A DNA stretch of 64,000 nucleotides, from NCBI GenBank assembly GCA_963971225.1, contig OZ020267.1, positions 65,934,577 through 65,998,576 on the forward strand, given 5' to 3'. Below are positions 1 through 11,809 of this stretch, piece after piece (the first letter of the stretch is position 1; each line of letters starts with the position of its first letter). Origin of the DNA: Melieria omissa (taxonomy: Eukaryota; Arthropoda; Insecta; Diptera; Ulidiidae). The notes beneath the pieces are model-generated. The model was not told the origin of the DNA, made no database searches, and worked only from the letters and a program-made list of their open reading frames with translations. The position numbers and the translations under genes are program-made.

Positions 1-959
1 TCCTCTTGCACCACAGAATTCCTCGTCCATAATTTTCACGCCTCCCAAATAAAACGAAAACTACTAAGCACTTTGCTCAATCTTGCTGCATTCATGACAA
101 AACACTTCCATCATTTTAATTAAACTTTTTATCGCATTGCTGAAATTTTCTACGCCGCAACGGCTCAAGCCCATTCACAAGACGCTAGGCAATAAATTTT
201 CCTTACTCACGCCACACTTTAATGTTGTGTTAAACACTGTTAAATCTACAAGGCAATTAAATTCATCATCATTGCGAGGCAAAGCGCAGCGACAGATTTC
301 ATTTCGACATGCCATTTAAATTGTTGTTGTTGCCACAGCGCGCAAAAATCAAATCCGCCCAGCCAATGTGCGCGGGATAAGGCCGCCGAAAAAAGATCAA
401 ACACTGTCGCCGGCCCATGGCAACCCATTTCGTTTCGTGGTGGTGTCCTTTCTGGGCGGCCGGAAAACTTTCGCTCGGCATTTCTTGGCCTTTTCATTGA
501 CGCACTACGACACAGACACACAGACACGGACAGGGACAGACCAGCAAACAGAAAACACCCAAACACACTATCAAGATCGGACCGAAAAATGGCCTCTTTC
601 AAAGGAACAGCAGCGGCAATTCTGCCATTTTGTTGGTTGCGCTGATGGCGGTCTGGTCGACGATAATTTGAATGCTTGTCTCAAAGCACAATCTGCGCGA
701 CAATTTGCTGCTGGCAAGAGGGCGAGCGAGCGGACACGGCAATCTCTGAGGTTTTACGGTGGCACTTTGTTAGTGGTGGCAGCTGGTGTACATAGCTGCC
801 GCCGCATAAATTAGCGACACTTTAATCTGATTTGAATGCGCGAAGAATTTATTCGAACGCATCGTTGGTACGATGGAGGCTCAAGTGGCAGTGCGATGAA
901 AGAGTTTAAAGCATTGAAAGTGTACAGGACTGAAATTCGAAATGTGGTTTAAAGAATGC
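1..959. other. Non-coding DNA, no recognised gene
   Basis: Moderate GC and short CA-rich stretches. Open frames on both strands at 246-814 (up to 148 residues) overlap each other, show no known domain and have no convincing splice context. I see no feature beyond short simple repeats. Confidence 0.6.
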
Positions 960-1335
960 CATGAAGTATGGGTATCGAAAGTCGAATCAAAGCCATAGAA
1001 ATGCACGAAAGATCAAATCTTAATTGCGCTATTAGTTGTTTTGAATTTAAAACATGATTTTGAATCCTAGGTCAGGGACAGGCTTTTGAATTTTATTTCA
1101 AAGATTGGAACCTTAAACCCAAAACAATGTTTATGGAAGAAAAATAGGCCAGCCACATTTTCATAGCATACTTTTAGGACTTACTTTTGGTTAGAGAGTT
1201 ACATGAAGTATGGGTGTCGAAAGTAGAATCAAAGCCATAGAAAACAAGAAGATCGAATCTTAATTGCACCATTAGTGGTTCTGAATAGGCCAACGACATT
1301 TTCATAGCATACTTTTAGGACTTACTTTCTATTAA
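960..1335. repeat. Direct duplication with an internal indel
   Basis: The segment beginning ATGAAGTATGGGTATCGAAA (961) and ending CATAGCATACTTTTAGGACT (about 1185) is repeated from 1203 to about 1324. The second copy lacks about 95 bp (equivalent of 1050-1141). The retained parts are over 85% identical by eye. Confidence 0.8.
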
Positions 1336-1509
1336 CATTAAGTTTTCCGCAATGAACAGACAAACAAATTCAAGTCATCAATAATCCATGCGACAAGATG
1401 CGACCAATTAAAAATTCCAGCTAATCGCTAAGCTACAATACGCTTCCATACTGCGACAAGGACCCTAAGAAGCATATGGAAGAAATCTTATTTGTTTTTT
1501 CTTTCTTGT

Positions 1510-1650
1510 ACACACGCACACACACACACACACACACGCGCTCATTTGCCCACTCAGCTTTGCTTATGGGTCAAGGCTGAGCTTTGAGCACTTGTCGGGC
1601 ATTTGCTGGCCCCAACGACATCATCATCATCATCAACAACAACAACAACA
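1510..1650. repeat. (CA)n and (CAT)/(CAA) microsatellites
   Basis: A CA run lies at about 1510-1538 and CAT/CAA trinucleotide runs at 1619-1650. A TTGG tetranucleotide run follows at about 1953-1980. Antisense frames over these give spurious peptides. Confidence 0.85.
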
Positions 1651-2255
1651 GGCGGGGAAAATAGAAAGTAAAATAAGTAAAATGTGCAAACATAAATAAA
1701 TAAATAAATGTACACGCGTACACGCGGCGGAAGGCAAACTGTAAATAAACTATATAAACCAACATGGCAACACGCCCACGCGCTGCACTTGCTGCTCAAA
1801 AATTCGCTGCGCCCCTTTCCCAACTCAAATGCACAGTTGAGCCACTTGCAGCAGCGACAGTAGCGCACTTTGCTTAGCAAAAATTTTTAACAAGCAAATA
1901 AATGTTGTTGTTGTACCTAGTTGAATGGTTGCTGGGTGGACTAGCTGCCTGCCTGGTTGGTTGGTTGGTTGGTTTGTTGGTGGTGGCGTCGAGTTTCTTA
2001 TTGCCAAGCCGTGTCAACAACAGGCTTAATTTTACGCCAGCAAGTGAAATGCGTGAAGGTGAGGGGAGATGAGTTGGGTTCAAATGAAAAAATATGAACT
2101 TGAGTATATACAATAGTTGGCAACACTGCAAAGCTAGTTTGATATTTGAAAAATAACAATCAAGGAAATTCATTTAATATGCAAAAAATAAACAAATTTG
2201 TACTCTGCCAAAGTGTTTCACTTCCACTGAGCGCATGTGGAAAGGGGGTCTACTA

Positions 2256-3538
2256 TGTAGGCTGCCTTTTATAGTTTTTCAATAGCGATGGTCTAGTACG
2301 ATTTCGAAAAATCTGAGATTGCCATTGAAAAGTTTGTAATTTTTTACCATAAACGTGCTTGGAACATTTTGATGTTCAAGCGCTATTTGTCTTGTTTACA
2401 CAGACTTGAAAAATGTATCTCGGTAAAAAAATGGATTAAACTAGTGAACATTAATCGAGCAATAATTTTTTACGATTTCCGAAGTGAATTATCTCAACAA
2501 CAATGCCTCGATCGCCTTCATTTGGCATTTGGTGAAGAAGCATCAACCCTCAAGACCATTTATAACTGGTTTAACGAATTCAAGCATGGTCGCCGTTCGC
2601 TCCAGGACGAATTTCGTGAAGGTCGTCCAAGATCGGTCATTGTGCCAGAAACCATCGATGTTGTGCGTGAACTGATAATGAAAGATCGTCAAGATGTGTC
2701 ATACCGTGAGATAGAGGCATCCTTGGGCATTAGTTCCACGGCCGTGCATTCGATATTACTTGAACATTTAGCTGTCAGAAAGATTTGTTCTCGTTGGATC
2801 CCGCATTATTTGACAATCGCTCAAAAGTAGATCGTGTCAGCAATCGACACAAAAATGATGGAAACATTTGATTGCAGTACTTCGAAAGTCGTTTATAAGA
2901 TCGTGACAGGTGAGGAATCATGGATATATGCGTATGAGCCCGAACAGCAAAACAGCAATCGACCTTGTGGGTCTTCCAAGACGAGCCGAATCCAACAAAA
3001 GTTGTTTGGACACACAGCACATCGAAGCAAATGGTCGCCTGTTTCTTCGGCAAAGCTGGTCATGTGGCTACTGTGCCGTTAGAGGTCAACGTAGAACGGT
3101 CAATTCTGAGTGATACACAATAATTTGTTTGACAGAAGTGTTTAATGAAAAACGGAAAAACAACCGACAACGCAGAATCATTCTTCACCATGACAATGCA
3201 AGCTCACACACATCGGGTCAAACAACCGGCTATTTGATCGACCAAAGCATCGATTTATTGGGTCATCTGCCATAAAACCCTGGCCTGGCACCTAATGACT
3301 TCTTTTTATTCACGCACATCAAAAAAAATTGCGTGGTAAACGACTTTCATTGCCATAAAATACTGCTGAAGCATTTAAAAACCATGGAGGTGTTTCAATC
3401 GCAGTGGAAAAAGTGGTTTGAGTGCATTCAAAAGTGTATAAATCTTCAAAGTGAATACTTTGCAAAGCAATAAAACCATTTTTGATGATAACAAAATGCA
3501 TTGTCATCGTTTTTGAAAAATATAAAAGACAACCCTCG
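2256..3538 (+). mobile_element. Decayed full-length mariner element
   Basis: This 1.28 kb element is flanked by TA (2254-2255 and 3539-3540). It has imperfect inverted ends: the left TGTAGGCTGCCTTTTATAG resembles the complement of the right end, CGAGGGTTGTCTTTTATAT. The length fits mariner elements (about 1.3 kb). Inside is a plus-strand transposase relic with the N-terminal helix-turn-helix DNA-binding half, a nonsense codon, and a catalytic half that survives only in shifted frames. The divergence between the two ends and the multiple lesions indicate an old, inactive copy. Confidence 0.85.
2440..3450 (+). pseudogene. Mariner transposase pseudogene
   Basis: The family is a cut-and-paste transposase (DDD catalytic triad) that acts at TA sites. 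From about 2440 the frame reads as the mariner N-terminus, with helix-turn-helix segments around FGEEASTLKTIYNWFNEF and VSYREIEASLGISSTAVHSIL. An in-frame TAG at 2828-2830 interrupts it and the same frame then continues. The first catalytic motif, normally TGDESW, reads TGEESW here (about 2909-2926), so the first Asp is replaced by Glu. Further on the frame is lost, although the HHDN motif (near 3187) and the APNDFF motif (near 3290) are still visible in other frames. It is non-functional. The assignment to mariner is firm; the subfamily is not. Confidence 0.88.
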
Positions 3539-3544
3539 TATGTA

Positions 3545-4419
3545 GAAAATCTCACATTGAAACTTGCGCCTCTATGTACCTCGAGCTAACCTCTATGTAC
3601 CTTTAGTCAACATTTTAACGATTGAAAAACAAAGGCTTGCAAAACTCCAACTTCTACTCGAAATGCCACAATCATTCCAGCATCCTTTGGTTATATCTCT
3701 GCTAGACCACAATGTGTCGCAAAAGTTTCCATTAGGAACAACAATAGTGCACAGTTGGCTTTGATAACAGACGCAACAAAAAAAATTCGCCAATCGAGCG
3801 CAAAAATATCGCAAAAATGCATAAATGTCAGAATCGTTCAATAGGCTCAGTGACATTTTCTCTCTGGCATTGAAGCCATTCGTTTTAACTTTATTGACTT
3901 TTTTTGAACGCTGCTTTCAATGTTCGCTGCTACAAAACTGCTGTAAATTGTTTGTAGTTTTATAGACTTTACAACAGTTTGCTGCTGCTGCCCCCTCTGA
4001 GCCACTCACGCAGACTAACACAGCCGAAGCTCAAAGTTGAGGGGGTGAAAATTGTGTCCACTGCTGCACTGAACTGCAGTTTGCACCGCTACGATTTCGC
4101 TTCTTTCCAATAATTCTTTTGCTCTGGCGCGGCCTTTCCGCAGTTTTTGCTATTTTCATGTGTGATGTTCTGTTGTTTCACTACTTGTATGGCATTTGTT
4201 GTTGCTACGGGCGCGTTGGTGGGTCGTTCCTGTGTGCATTGTCAGTGCCACCAAACATGTGTCAAATGACATCACTGGACACTAGGACACTAACAACTGG
4301 CAAAGTTGTATTTTTATTTGTTTTAAATAATTTAAAAATTTTGAGCGGGATTGCATCATTAGTTTTTGTTTGGCAGCTGTTAGCGTCAGTCAACTTTTTG
4401 TACTTCGTCGCATTTTACA
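3545..4419. other. Non-coding spacer between two mariner relics
   Basis: There is a small direct duplication of CTCTATGTACCT at 3571-3603. Otherwise it is unremarkable AT-rich DNA with no recognised gene. Its last 200 bp may include the unrecognised 5' part of the truncated mariner at 4420. Confidence 0.55.
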
Positions 4420-4880
4420 ATGGATAATTTTGTTGATTAACGTATTTGTTTGAAATGTTGTCTTAGGAACGAAATTGCTTGTGCCAATGCGCTTAAAATG
4501 TTGCAGAAAGCATTTGGGGAGTCTGCTCTATCAAGAACCAGAGCGTTCGAGTGGTATAAAATGTTCAAAAGTGGTCGTGAAGTGGTCGAAGACTTTCCTC
4601 GTTCTGGACGTCCTTCAACATCGAATACCGACGAAAATGTTGAAATTGTGAAGAAAATCGTGCTTGAAAATCGTCATGTGAGCCTCAGAGAGATTTCTAA
4701 CGATCTTAACATCTCTTATGGAAGCGCACAACACATTGTTGTCGATATTTTGCGCATGAAACGCGTCGCCGCACGGCTTGTTCCTCAAGACTTGAATTTC
4801 GTCCAAAAAGATCATCGAAAGCAAGTAGCTGAAGGCATGATTTCCGAAGCTAAGAAGGACCCAACGTTCATGAAACGTAA
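4420..4880 (+). pseudogene. N-terminal mariner transposase fragment
   Basis: The reading frame opens with ATG at 4420 (MDNFVD), hits TAA at 4438, and then runs open from 4441 to about 4880. It matches the mariner/SETMAR-type N-terminus: CANALKMLQKAFGESALSR, then AFEWYKMFKSGR, the linker SGRPSTS, and a second helix-turn-helix around VSLREISNDLNISYGSAQHIV. Homology stops at about TFMKR. The catalytic domain is absent, so about two thirds of the transposase is missing. The trailing residues up to the stop at 4912-4914 look unrelated. No terminal repeats were identified. It belongs to a different mariner lineage from the copy at 2.3-3.5 kb, judging by sequence. Confidence 0.82.
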
Positions 4881-5329
4881 CGTAAACGCAAAAAAGTTTT
4901 TTAGGACATTTTAGTACCAATTTTTTAAAAGTACAAAAAAACAATCAAACACATTTTCAGTTTTCACTTATTACTGACGTTTAAGTTAATTTCTGAGCTA
5001 TGATATGTTCATGTTCATGTTATGCCGAATATTTTGGTGGTACATTATGTCCTTAAAAAGTCCTGTTTTACAGGACATTTTTGGCATTTTAGAAAAAAAA
5101 AGTGTCAAATAGACCCATACAAATAGGAGCTAAAGGGTTAAAATGCTCCACAAAAATGTTCTTCGTAGTATTTTACATCAAATTGCTGAACACATCATAT
5201 ACCTAAAATGTGAGGTTACATGGTTTTCGTAAACCAATTCACCATAAGAATGTACAAAAGGGGAAAATGTTGACCACCTAAAAAAACATTCAGACGTAAA
5301 CTTTCAAAACGCTGTACAAGTCTATTTCT
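4881..5329. other. Non-coding, possible TE remnant end
   Basis: Mostly AT-rich. At 5136-5141 GGGTTAA could be a right-hand piggyBac-type end (reading TTAACCCTTTAGCTCC inverted), but no partner end was found. No gene. Confidence 0.45.
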
Positions 5330-5745
5330 TATTTTTTTTAATTTTTTAATTTTTTTAATTTTTTAATTTTTTAATTTCTTTTTATTTTTTTATTTTTTTA
5401 TTTTTTTTTATTTTTTTTTAATTTTTTTATTTTTTTTAATTTTTTAATTTAATTTATTTGTATGTTTTAATTTAATTTATTTGTATTTTTTAATTTAATT
5501 TATTTGTATTTATAATTTAATTTATTTGTATTTTTTAATTTAATTTATTTGTATTTTTAATTTAATTTATTTGCATTTTTTAATTTAATTTATTTGTATT
5601 TTTTAATTTAATTTATTTGTATTTTTTAATTTAATTTATTTAATTTTTTAATTGAATTTATTTGTATTTTTTACTTTAATTTATTTGTATTTTTTAATTT
5701 AGTTTATTTGTATTTTTTAATTTAATTTATTTGTATTTATTAATT
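5330..5745. repeat. AT minisatellite, 22-24 bp unit
   Basis: After a T/A-rich lead-in, the unit TTTTTAATTTAATTTATTTG followed by TA is repeated about a dozen times between 5450 and 5740 with length variation in the T run. No coding potential. Confidence 0.9.
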
Positions 5746-8700
5746 TTTTTTTTGGTCCCTTGTCACAAACTTGTTATTTAGAAAAAATTAATTTTGTTGT
5801 GCAATTTAATGATTTCGTTTTAGTAGAAGTCAAAGCAATACAACTGTTTCATTCAAACTAATTTAGCTTAGTCCAAATTTTCCCCAAAAATTGACCTTGC
5901 AACTCGTTTATCGTACATGATCCCTTCAGACGGTTCTTTCTTTATAATTAAAATTTAATTACTTTTTTGGCCACAAACAAACAAAATGAAAATGCCAACA
6001 CATTTTTAATCTGTCTCTGCGGCTTAATGGTGTTTATGCCAAAGCAAGGTAAATGAAGAATTCGCAACGCTGTAAAGGAAACTGATATGTAAATGCAGAC
6101 AGCCTGTTTTTTGCGTTTTAATTGTTCAGAATACGGCCGCATGCGAGGAATGTGCGACAAGTGGTGGTTGATGTGGTTGTGACTGCGGGCTGCACACTTC
6201 ATCATTTCCACATGAGTTTATCCAAATCACACACACACACAGGTGTAATTAATTTGTGCTCACAGATAAATGAAAAGAACAAATTTCAACGGAAGCCAAA
6301 GAAAATGTAAATGAAAATCAGGACTGAAAGGACTGAAGAAACACCACTGCGACATTAAGAAGAGAAAGTTAAGAGTACGAAATCTTCAACTACAATTTTG
6401 TAAATTTTTCAGTAAAAAAATTTTTCAAAATATTTAACTTGCGGCTTAACAAATTTGCAGCAAATAAAAATTGAATATTAAAAAAATATTCCGTTTATAA
6501 ATTTGCGCCGTGTAGTTTTACTTTGAATGGCAGCGAAGCATAAAAATGCACTCAAACAGACACTTGAGTGCAATACAAACAGGCAGCCAGCGGGTGTGCG
6601 AGTGTGTCCTTACACGGTGCATGGAGTTGAGGTAAAGGATGCTCACACACACACACACACAGCCACAGCCATGCATGTGTGCGGTAACTACGAAATCCAC
6701 TGCATATGTGGCATAGACAACGAGGCAAACAACTCGCCGCCTGTGCCACAACTGTTGCGTGTTTTCTTGTTACTGCATTTGTACGACTAGTTGTTAGTGG
6801 TATGAATGTTGCTGTGATTGCGCGCATACGAGTACTTGTTGTTGTGATTGCGGCATAGTCGAGCACTGTAAGCAGTTTTAAGAAATCCACCTCTGCTGCC
6901 ACCCATCATTTGCCAACCGCTGTGCGCCACTTTCCCTCGCCGTTGCCACTAACTACTAATGCCAGTTAACGATCATTATGGGAGCAATAATTCACGTTAT
7001 AGATTTGTGGTTTGCAGCTTTGCCGAAGTGTTGTTGCTGCTGCTTCTGCTGCTCTAAGGGGTTGCGGCATGACATATGGTTTGGGATGTGGGCAGCGTTG
7101 AAATGCTGCATTGGATGCACACAAGTGCATCCAGCGGCATAGAAGTGGTGTCATTAAAGTCGACAAGTTGGCAGTTGCTCGCGTTCGACATTAAAGACAT
7201 GAACAAAGAATCAATGGAGATGTACAGGTTTGTATTATTTAATTTTTACATGTGGGATTTAAGAAAAGTTTGCATATGAATAAATGCATTGAAAATCCAT
7301 TTCAACTTTAGTAAATGTTTTTTAAAATCAAATTCGAGTACACTTGAACAACTGAGCCCACAAATATTTCATTCAAATTCAGCTTAGCAAAAGCAATAAA
7401 ACAAATCAATTTTCAAGAGCCTAATTAACTTTTCCTATTTTCTATTTTTCAAATTTTTCTACAAATAAATAAGCGCCTATTTTTAGTGCTAAGCCGTCAA
7501 CAATGTTGTCAACAAACAATAAATAAATAAACAATACGAGGCCACACTCGACAACAGCAACTCCCAAATGAATGGCAACGCTGCACAATGCCAAAAGTTG
7601 CACAATAAACGACAGCAATTTTATTTTGTTTATTTTTTAATTTATTTTTTCACTGTGTCACAGCGATTTGTTGCTTATTTTTTACATCGCCTTTATTTCT
7701 TTTTAATTTTTTGTATTTTGTGAAAAGTAAATTAACGTCAACTTAAAGGCTCTCAATCAATAGGCACAGCAGCAGCGAGTGCTTCGAGCCCAACTCTAGC
7801 AAGAACCCATAGAGGCCATGGCACCGCTTTCGCCTGTGCGGCATCGACAATTGGGCACGTCAAAAAAACAGCAACAAAAATAATTGATCCCATTGTGCGG
7901 CACTGAAACGAAGTCAAAATTGTGGTTAAAGTTGAAGTGCAGCCACCACAACCGCAGCGACAGAATCAGTATTTGCTGCACCACCACAACACCGCACCGC
8001 ACTCGCACTCACCATCGCACACACAACCATCCAATCCAGCTCACCAAAGCCGGTCACCAGAGCTCAATCGCCGCGTCGCGTTACGTAAATTGGCTTTGGA
8101 TTTGCTGACTTTTGTGCGTCTGTACGCATGTGTGTGTGTGTGTATTTGTTTATTTGTATTTGCGTTCGACTGCAGGCCGTTCGTTCTCTCGCTGTTCCAA
8201 ATATTTTTCAGGCTGCATATTGAAAATGGTGGATTTTTGAATGAAAACAGCAATAACAACAACAACAGCAAAATGTGAAAATCAAATAGGATTTGGTGTT
8301 GTTGTTGTTATTAGAATTGAATGCTCGGCATGTGTGTATGTGTGTGTGTTATGGCTCTGATTCTGTGTGCGTTTAGTAATTCGTGTGTAGGCATATTTAT
8401 GTGTTTGTGTGGCGGCTTTTATGCCGCTCAAATGAATTGAAACTTTGGTTTTGACATCTTTGATGTTTTTATTGATTGGTCGAGTGCTTTCGATGAACTC
8501 GACTTTTCAATTGAGATTTTCCTGGATTTATTTTTATTTCGATTTTATTCAACATACATTATTATTATTTTATTTTGTTTAGTTTGAATTGATCTAAAGT
8601 AGTTTACAATTAGTTCCACTTGGATTTTGTGCAACATAAAAAAATTAACGAGGACGAGGCGAGGACCACCGTCACTGTTTTGTATGTTTTTCAATTTTTA

Positions 8701-11700
8701 TTGGGAATTTATTTTAAAAAAAATTGCCAAATTTGTTGACAAATCAAATACTTGAAAACATTTCAATTTTTTTTTTTTTGTTTTTAAGCTATGAAAACTT
8801 TTTTGTGCCTCAGACGTTTTTATTTATTTATATTTATTTTTAACAGTTTCTGGCAGTAAAACATGGAACCGAAAGCCATAAATTACTCAGTTTGTAAAAC
8901 AGATTTTTTTCTTATTTTTCCTTGAATGTTTTTCTTTCTTAGATGTTTTAATACTTGCGGCTAGAAGTTGAGTTAAACAAATAATATAAAATCTTCAAAA
9001 TATTTCAATATTCAACTGGGATCACCCGAGATAGCAACAAATTCCAAATTGCATGAAACTATTAGTAAACTTTTAAAAAGAAATAACCAAAATTTGAATG
9101 GCAAATATTTAATTATCTGTGTCGGCATTTAGCGCTCATTAGTCCAAGCAACAATACAAAAGTTTTCCTATGCCGAGACCTCTAGCTGTCACTATATATT
9201 ACGGTATTTAGCTAATTTACAAACACAACAACAGTACAAATTATCACAAACAAGAAGCAAGTAGAAAACCATGTTGTATTTTTGCAAAGATGACAAATCT
9301 GATTGCTTAATTAAAAATAATATAAATTAGAAGAAAAAAAAACCTGCTCGTACTGAAAACGAAAATGCATAAATACTAAAGTGAATTCAGTGTTTAGCGT
9401 TTTTGATGTGCTTTTTATTATAATTTGTTTCGGTTTTGAAATTCTTTGAGCAGAATTGAACAGGAGCAGCCACGCACACACACACACAGAGAGCCAGCAG
9501 CGGCAAGTCATACAAAGAGCGCAGCTAATGGGCACCTGTTCGAGAAAATATGGCAACAACAACAAATGCTAATGACATGGATGAGTAAACTTTTTGGCGC
9601 AAATGTTGAACGCAAACATTAGTCATTATTTAGCGATTTTGAAGAAAACAACACAAGTCTAAGGTGCGATACATTAGAGAATATTAAAAAAAAATGTATA
9701 AATACAGTGCAAAGTAAAGCACATTTGATTACAAACGAGTGGAATTTGTGTTACAGACAGTGTGTCTCATAGAGAGGCAGCCATCGTAACCTAACTTAAC
9801 CAAACAATATACAGAAATTCAACTCAAAAATGTATGATTTTTTAATATTTTTAAGAGTGGAAGGTCTAAAGACTCTCCTAAGAATTTTGGGCCCAATATG
9901 AGATACAATAAATGATGCCGAAATTATGCTGAATACTTTGCTATTCCTCTTTTTGTCGATATCTACAACATTTACAAAGCGGTTGGTGTTGTTTCGGTCT
10001 AAACCAAAATCTTCTGCCATATGAGTCAAGAATGCAATGACCAGTAAAACAAGGACCTTTTTTGGCATACTTCCAGTTCAGTAGTGATCGGATCTCTGGT
10101 CAAACTCTACACTTAGGAACCAATCAACCAATATTGATCACCTTTTTTCTTATATCAAGTTCGCAGACAGAAAAAAATTCAATACAATTCAAAATACTAC
10201 GGCGTCTAAACTTCCTAAGTTTCTAAGTTTCTGAACTTAGGAACCAATCAAACTATCAATGCTGACTTTTCTAGCCCTTACGACCAAACGAACATTCGAC
10301 ACGTCTATGCTCTCACGCCAAATTTATAAAATATCATATCAAAAACGAATACATTAAAACTGTCGCCTCCTACCCCACCCACCCTACCATCTCCACCCGC
10401 TGCTGCTTACTTTGCTTTGTGCAAATTTTAATTCAACGATGCATTAGCGGACGCAATGCGTAGCTGTCGCATACATTTGTTTTTGTATTTTTCCTTTCTT
10501 TATTTTCTTCATAGTAATAATTGCTATCAATCCCTGCATCAATCAATCAATGTCACGCAATGTCGCCGCTTTTAGCATTTTCCGGGCTCAGCAAAAAAAA
10601 AAAGCGACAGGCAACCAGCAGCCATTCGCAAAGGAAGGTAACATCGAGATTGGAAGAAAATTGCAGTGAAAGGACGTCTAATAATTTCAATAAAGCGCAA
10701 TAATGTGTGACAACACGCACAAGGATACATACAGAATATAACAATAAAGCTAAGCAATCGCGGTAAAGTAAAGAATTTCAGACAACCCCAACACATTAGC
10801 CGAGACGACACAAAGCATGTGGAGGAACATTGGCTCCATTTCTGACTTAATGGGTGGGAAGCAGCGCAAAACGATGATTTAGGTGAAGAAGGATTTGAGT
10901 AATATCCCAAAAAAGGAAAGCAGATGCATTGTGTTGGATATTAGGCGGCAGTAGGAGTAGTTAAAGATATCAAACATTTTGACAAGAATTCAAAATTCCC
11001 TGTCCGCTGTGTGCGTAAATCGCATTTTAAATGGCAATTAAATTTAAATTTATTAGTAACAAATGCTGTCAACGTTCGAGGGACGAGGAGAAAATGTTAC
11101 AAAATACATTGCAACAAATGAAGGGAGGAAAATTATAAGAAGGGCCTGCACAGACCATTATAGAAGAGGAAAGCATGGGAAGCAAACAAGCGAATGAATG
11201 TGTGAGCGCCTGCGGGAATAGATTTCCGTAAAATTTTCAATATGTGTTCAAGCATGGAGAGATCGCAGCATGTATCTGTTGATAGATGTGAAAGTGTGTT
11301 TACATTTACAGTGGCGGCGAGACACATAAAGTATTCATAGAAAGGATGTGGGGAAATTAATCGATTTGGGCAAAAGTTTTGCGTGATCTGGGCATGTTAG
11401 GCATTACGCCACTGAAGATTACAGATTACTAGTTCCAACTCCCACCTAAGATAAAGTGGCAGGGTCAGTTGCCACACTCTTCTGGAATCATAATGGGCCT
11501 AAAAGTCCTCTAAGTGTATCTATTAGCCGAACAATCGACAAGTCCTGTCGTTAGCCTGTCTTGCCGAACCTAACGTACTAGAAAAAAGCGACTCAATCTA
11601 AGAGAATATTGTGACCTAAATTGGTTAACAGAAACAGCCAATGTGTCCAAATGTCCGAAGGACCCCAATGGCTATGAAGAAAATAATTGGAGTAAAGAAA

Positions 11701-11809
11701 TATTGAAATATCGATTGAATATTGGCGACGATGAAGCAAAGAAACATTGAAATACTGAACAAGTAAAATAAAAACTTGAGTAAAAAAGTTTTTATTTTGA
11801 TTTCAAATA
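5746..11809. other. Intergenic or intronic non-coding DNA, 6 kb
   Basis: No recognisable protein domain or RNA gene. It contains CA/GT runs at 6229-6241, 6641-6660, 8127-8145 and 9474-9489. A short direct repeat CTTAGGAACCAATCAA occurs at 10110 and 10236. Frames such as 6552-6902 and 7922-8278 lack any family signature and overlap others. Confidence 0.6.

Noticed and set aside
368..814. 148-codon plus-strand frame near the left edge
   Set aside because: Contains CA-repeat-derived Thr/Gln residues and has no recognisable domain; overlapped by antisense frames.
5132..5145. Possible piggyBac right end at GGGTTAA
   Set aside because: No matching left end with TTAA was found within reach, and the motif is short enough to occur by chance.
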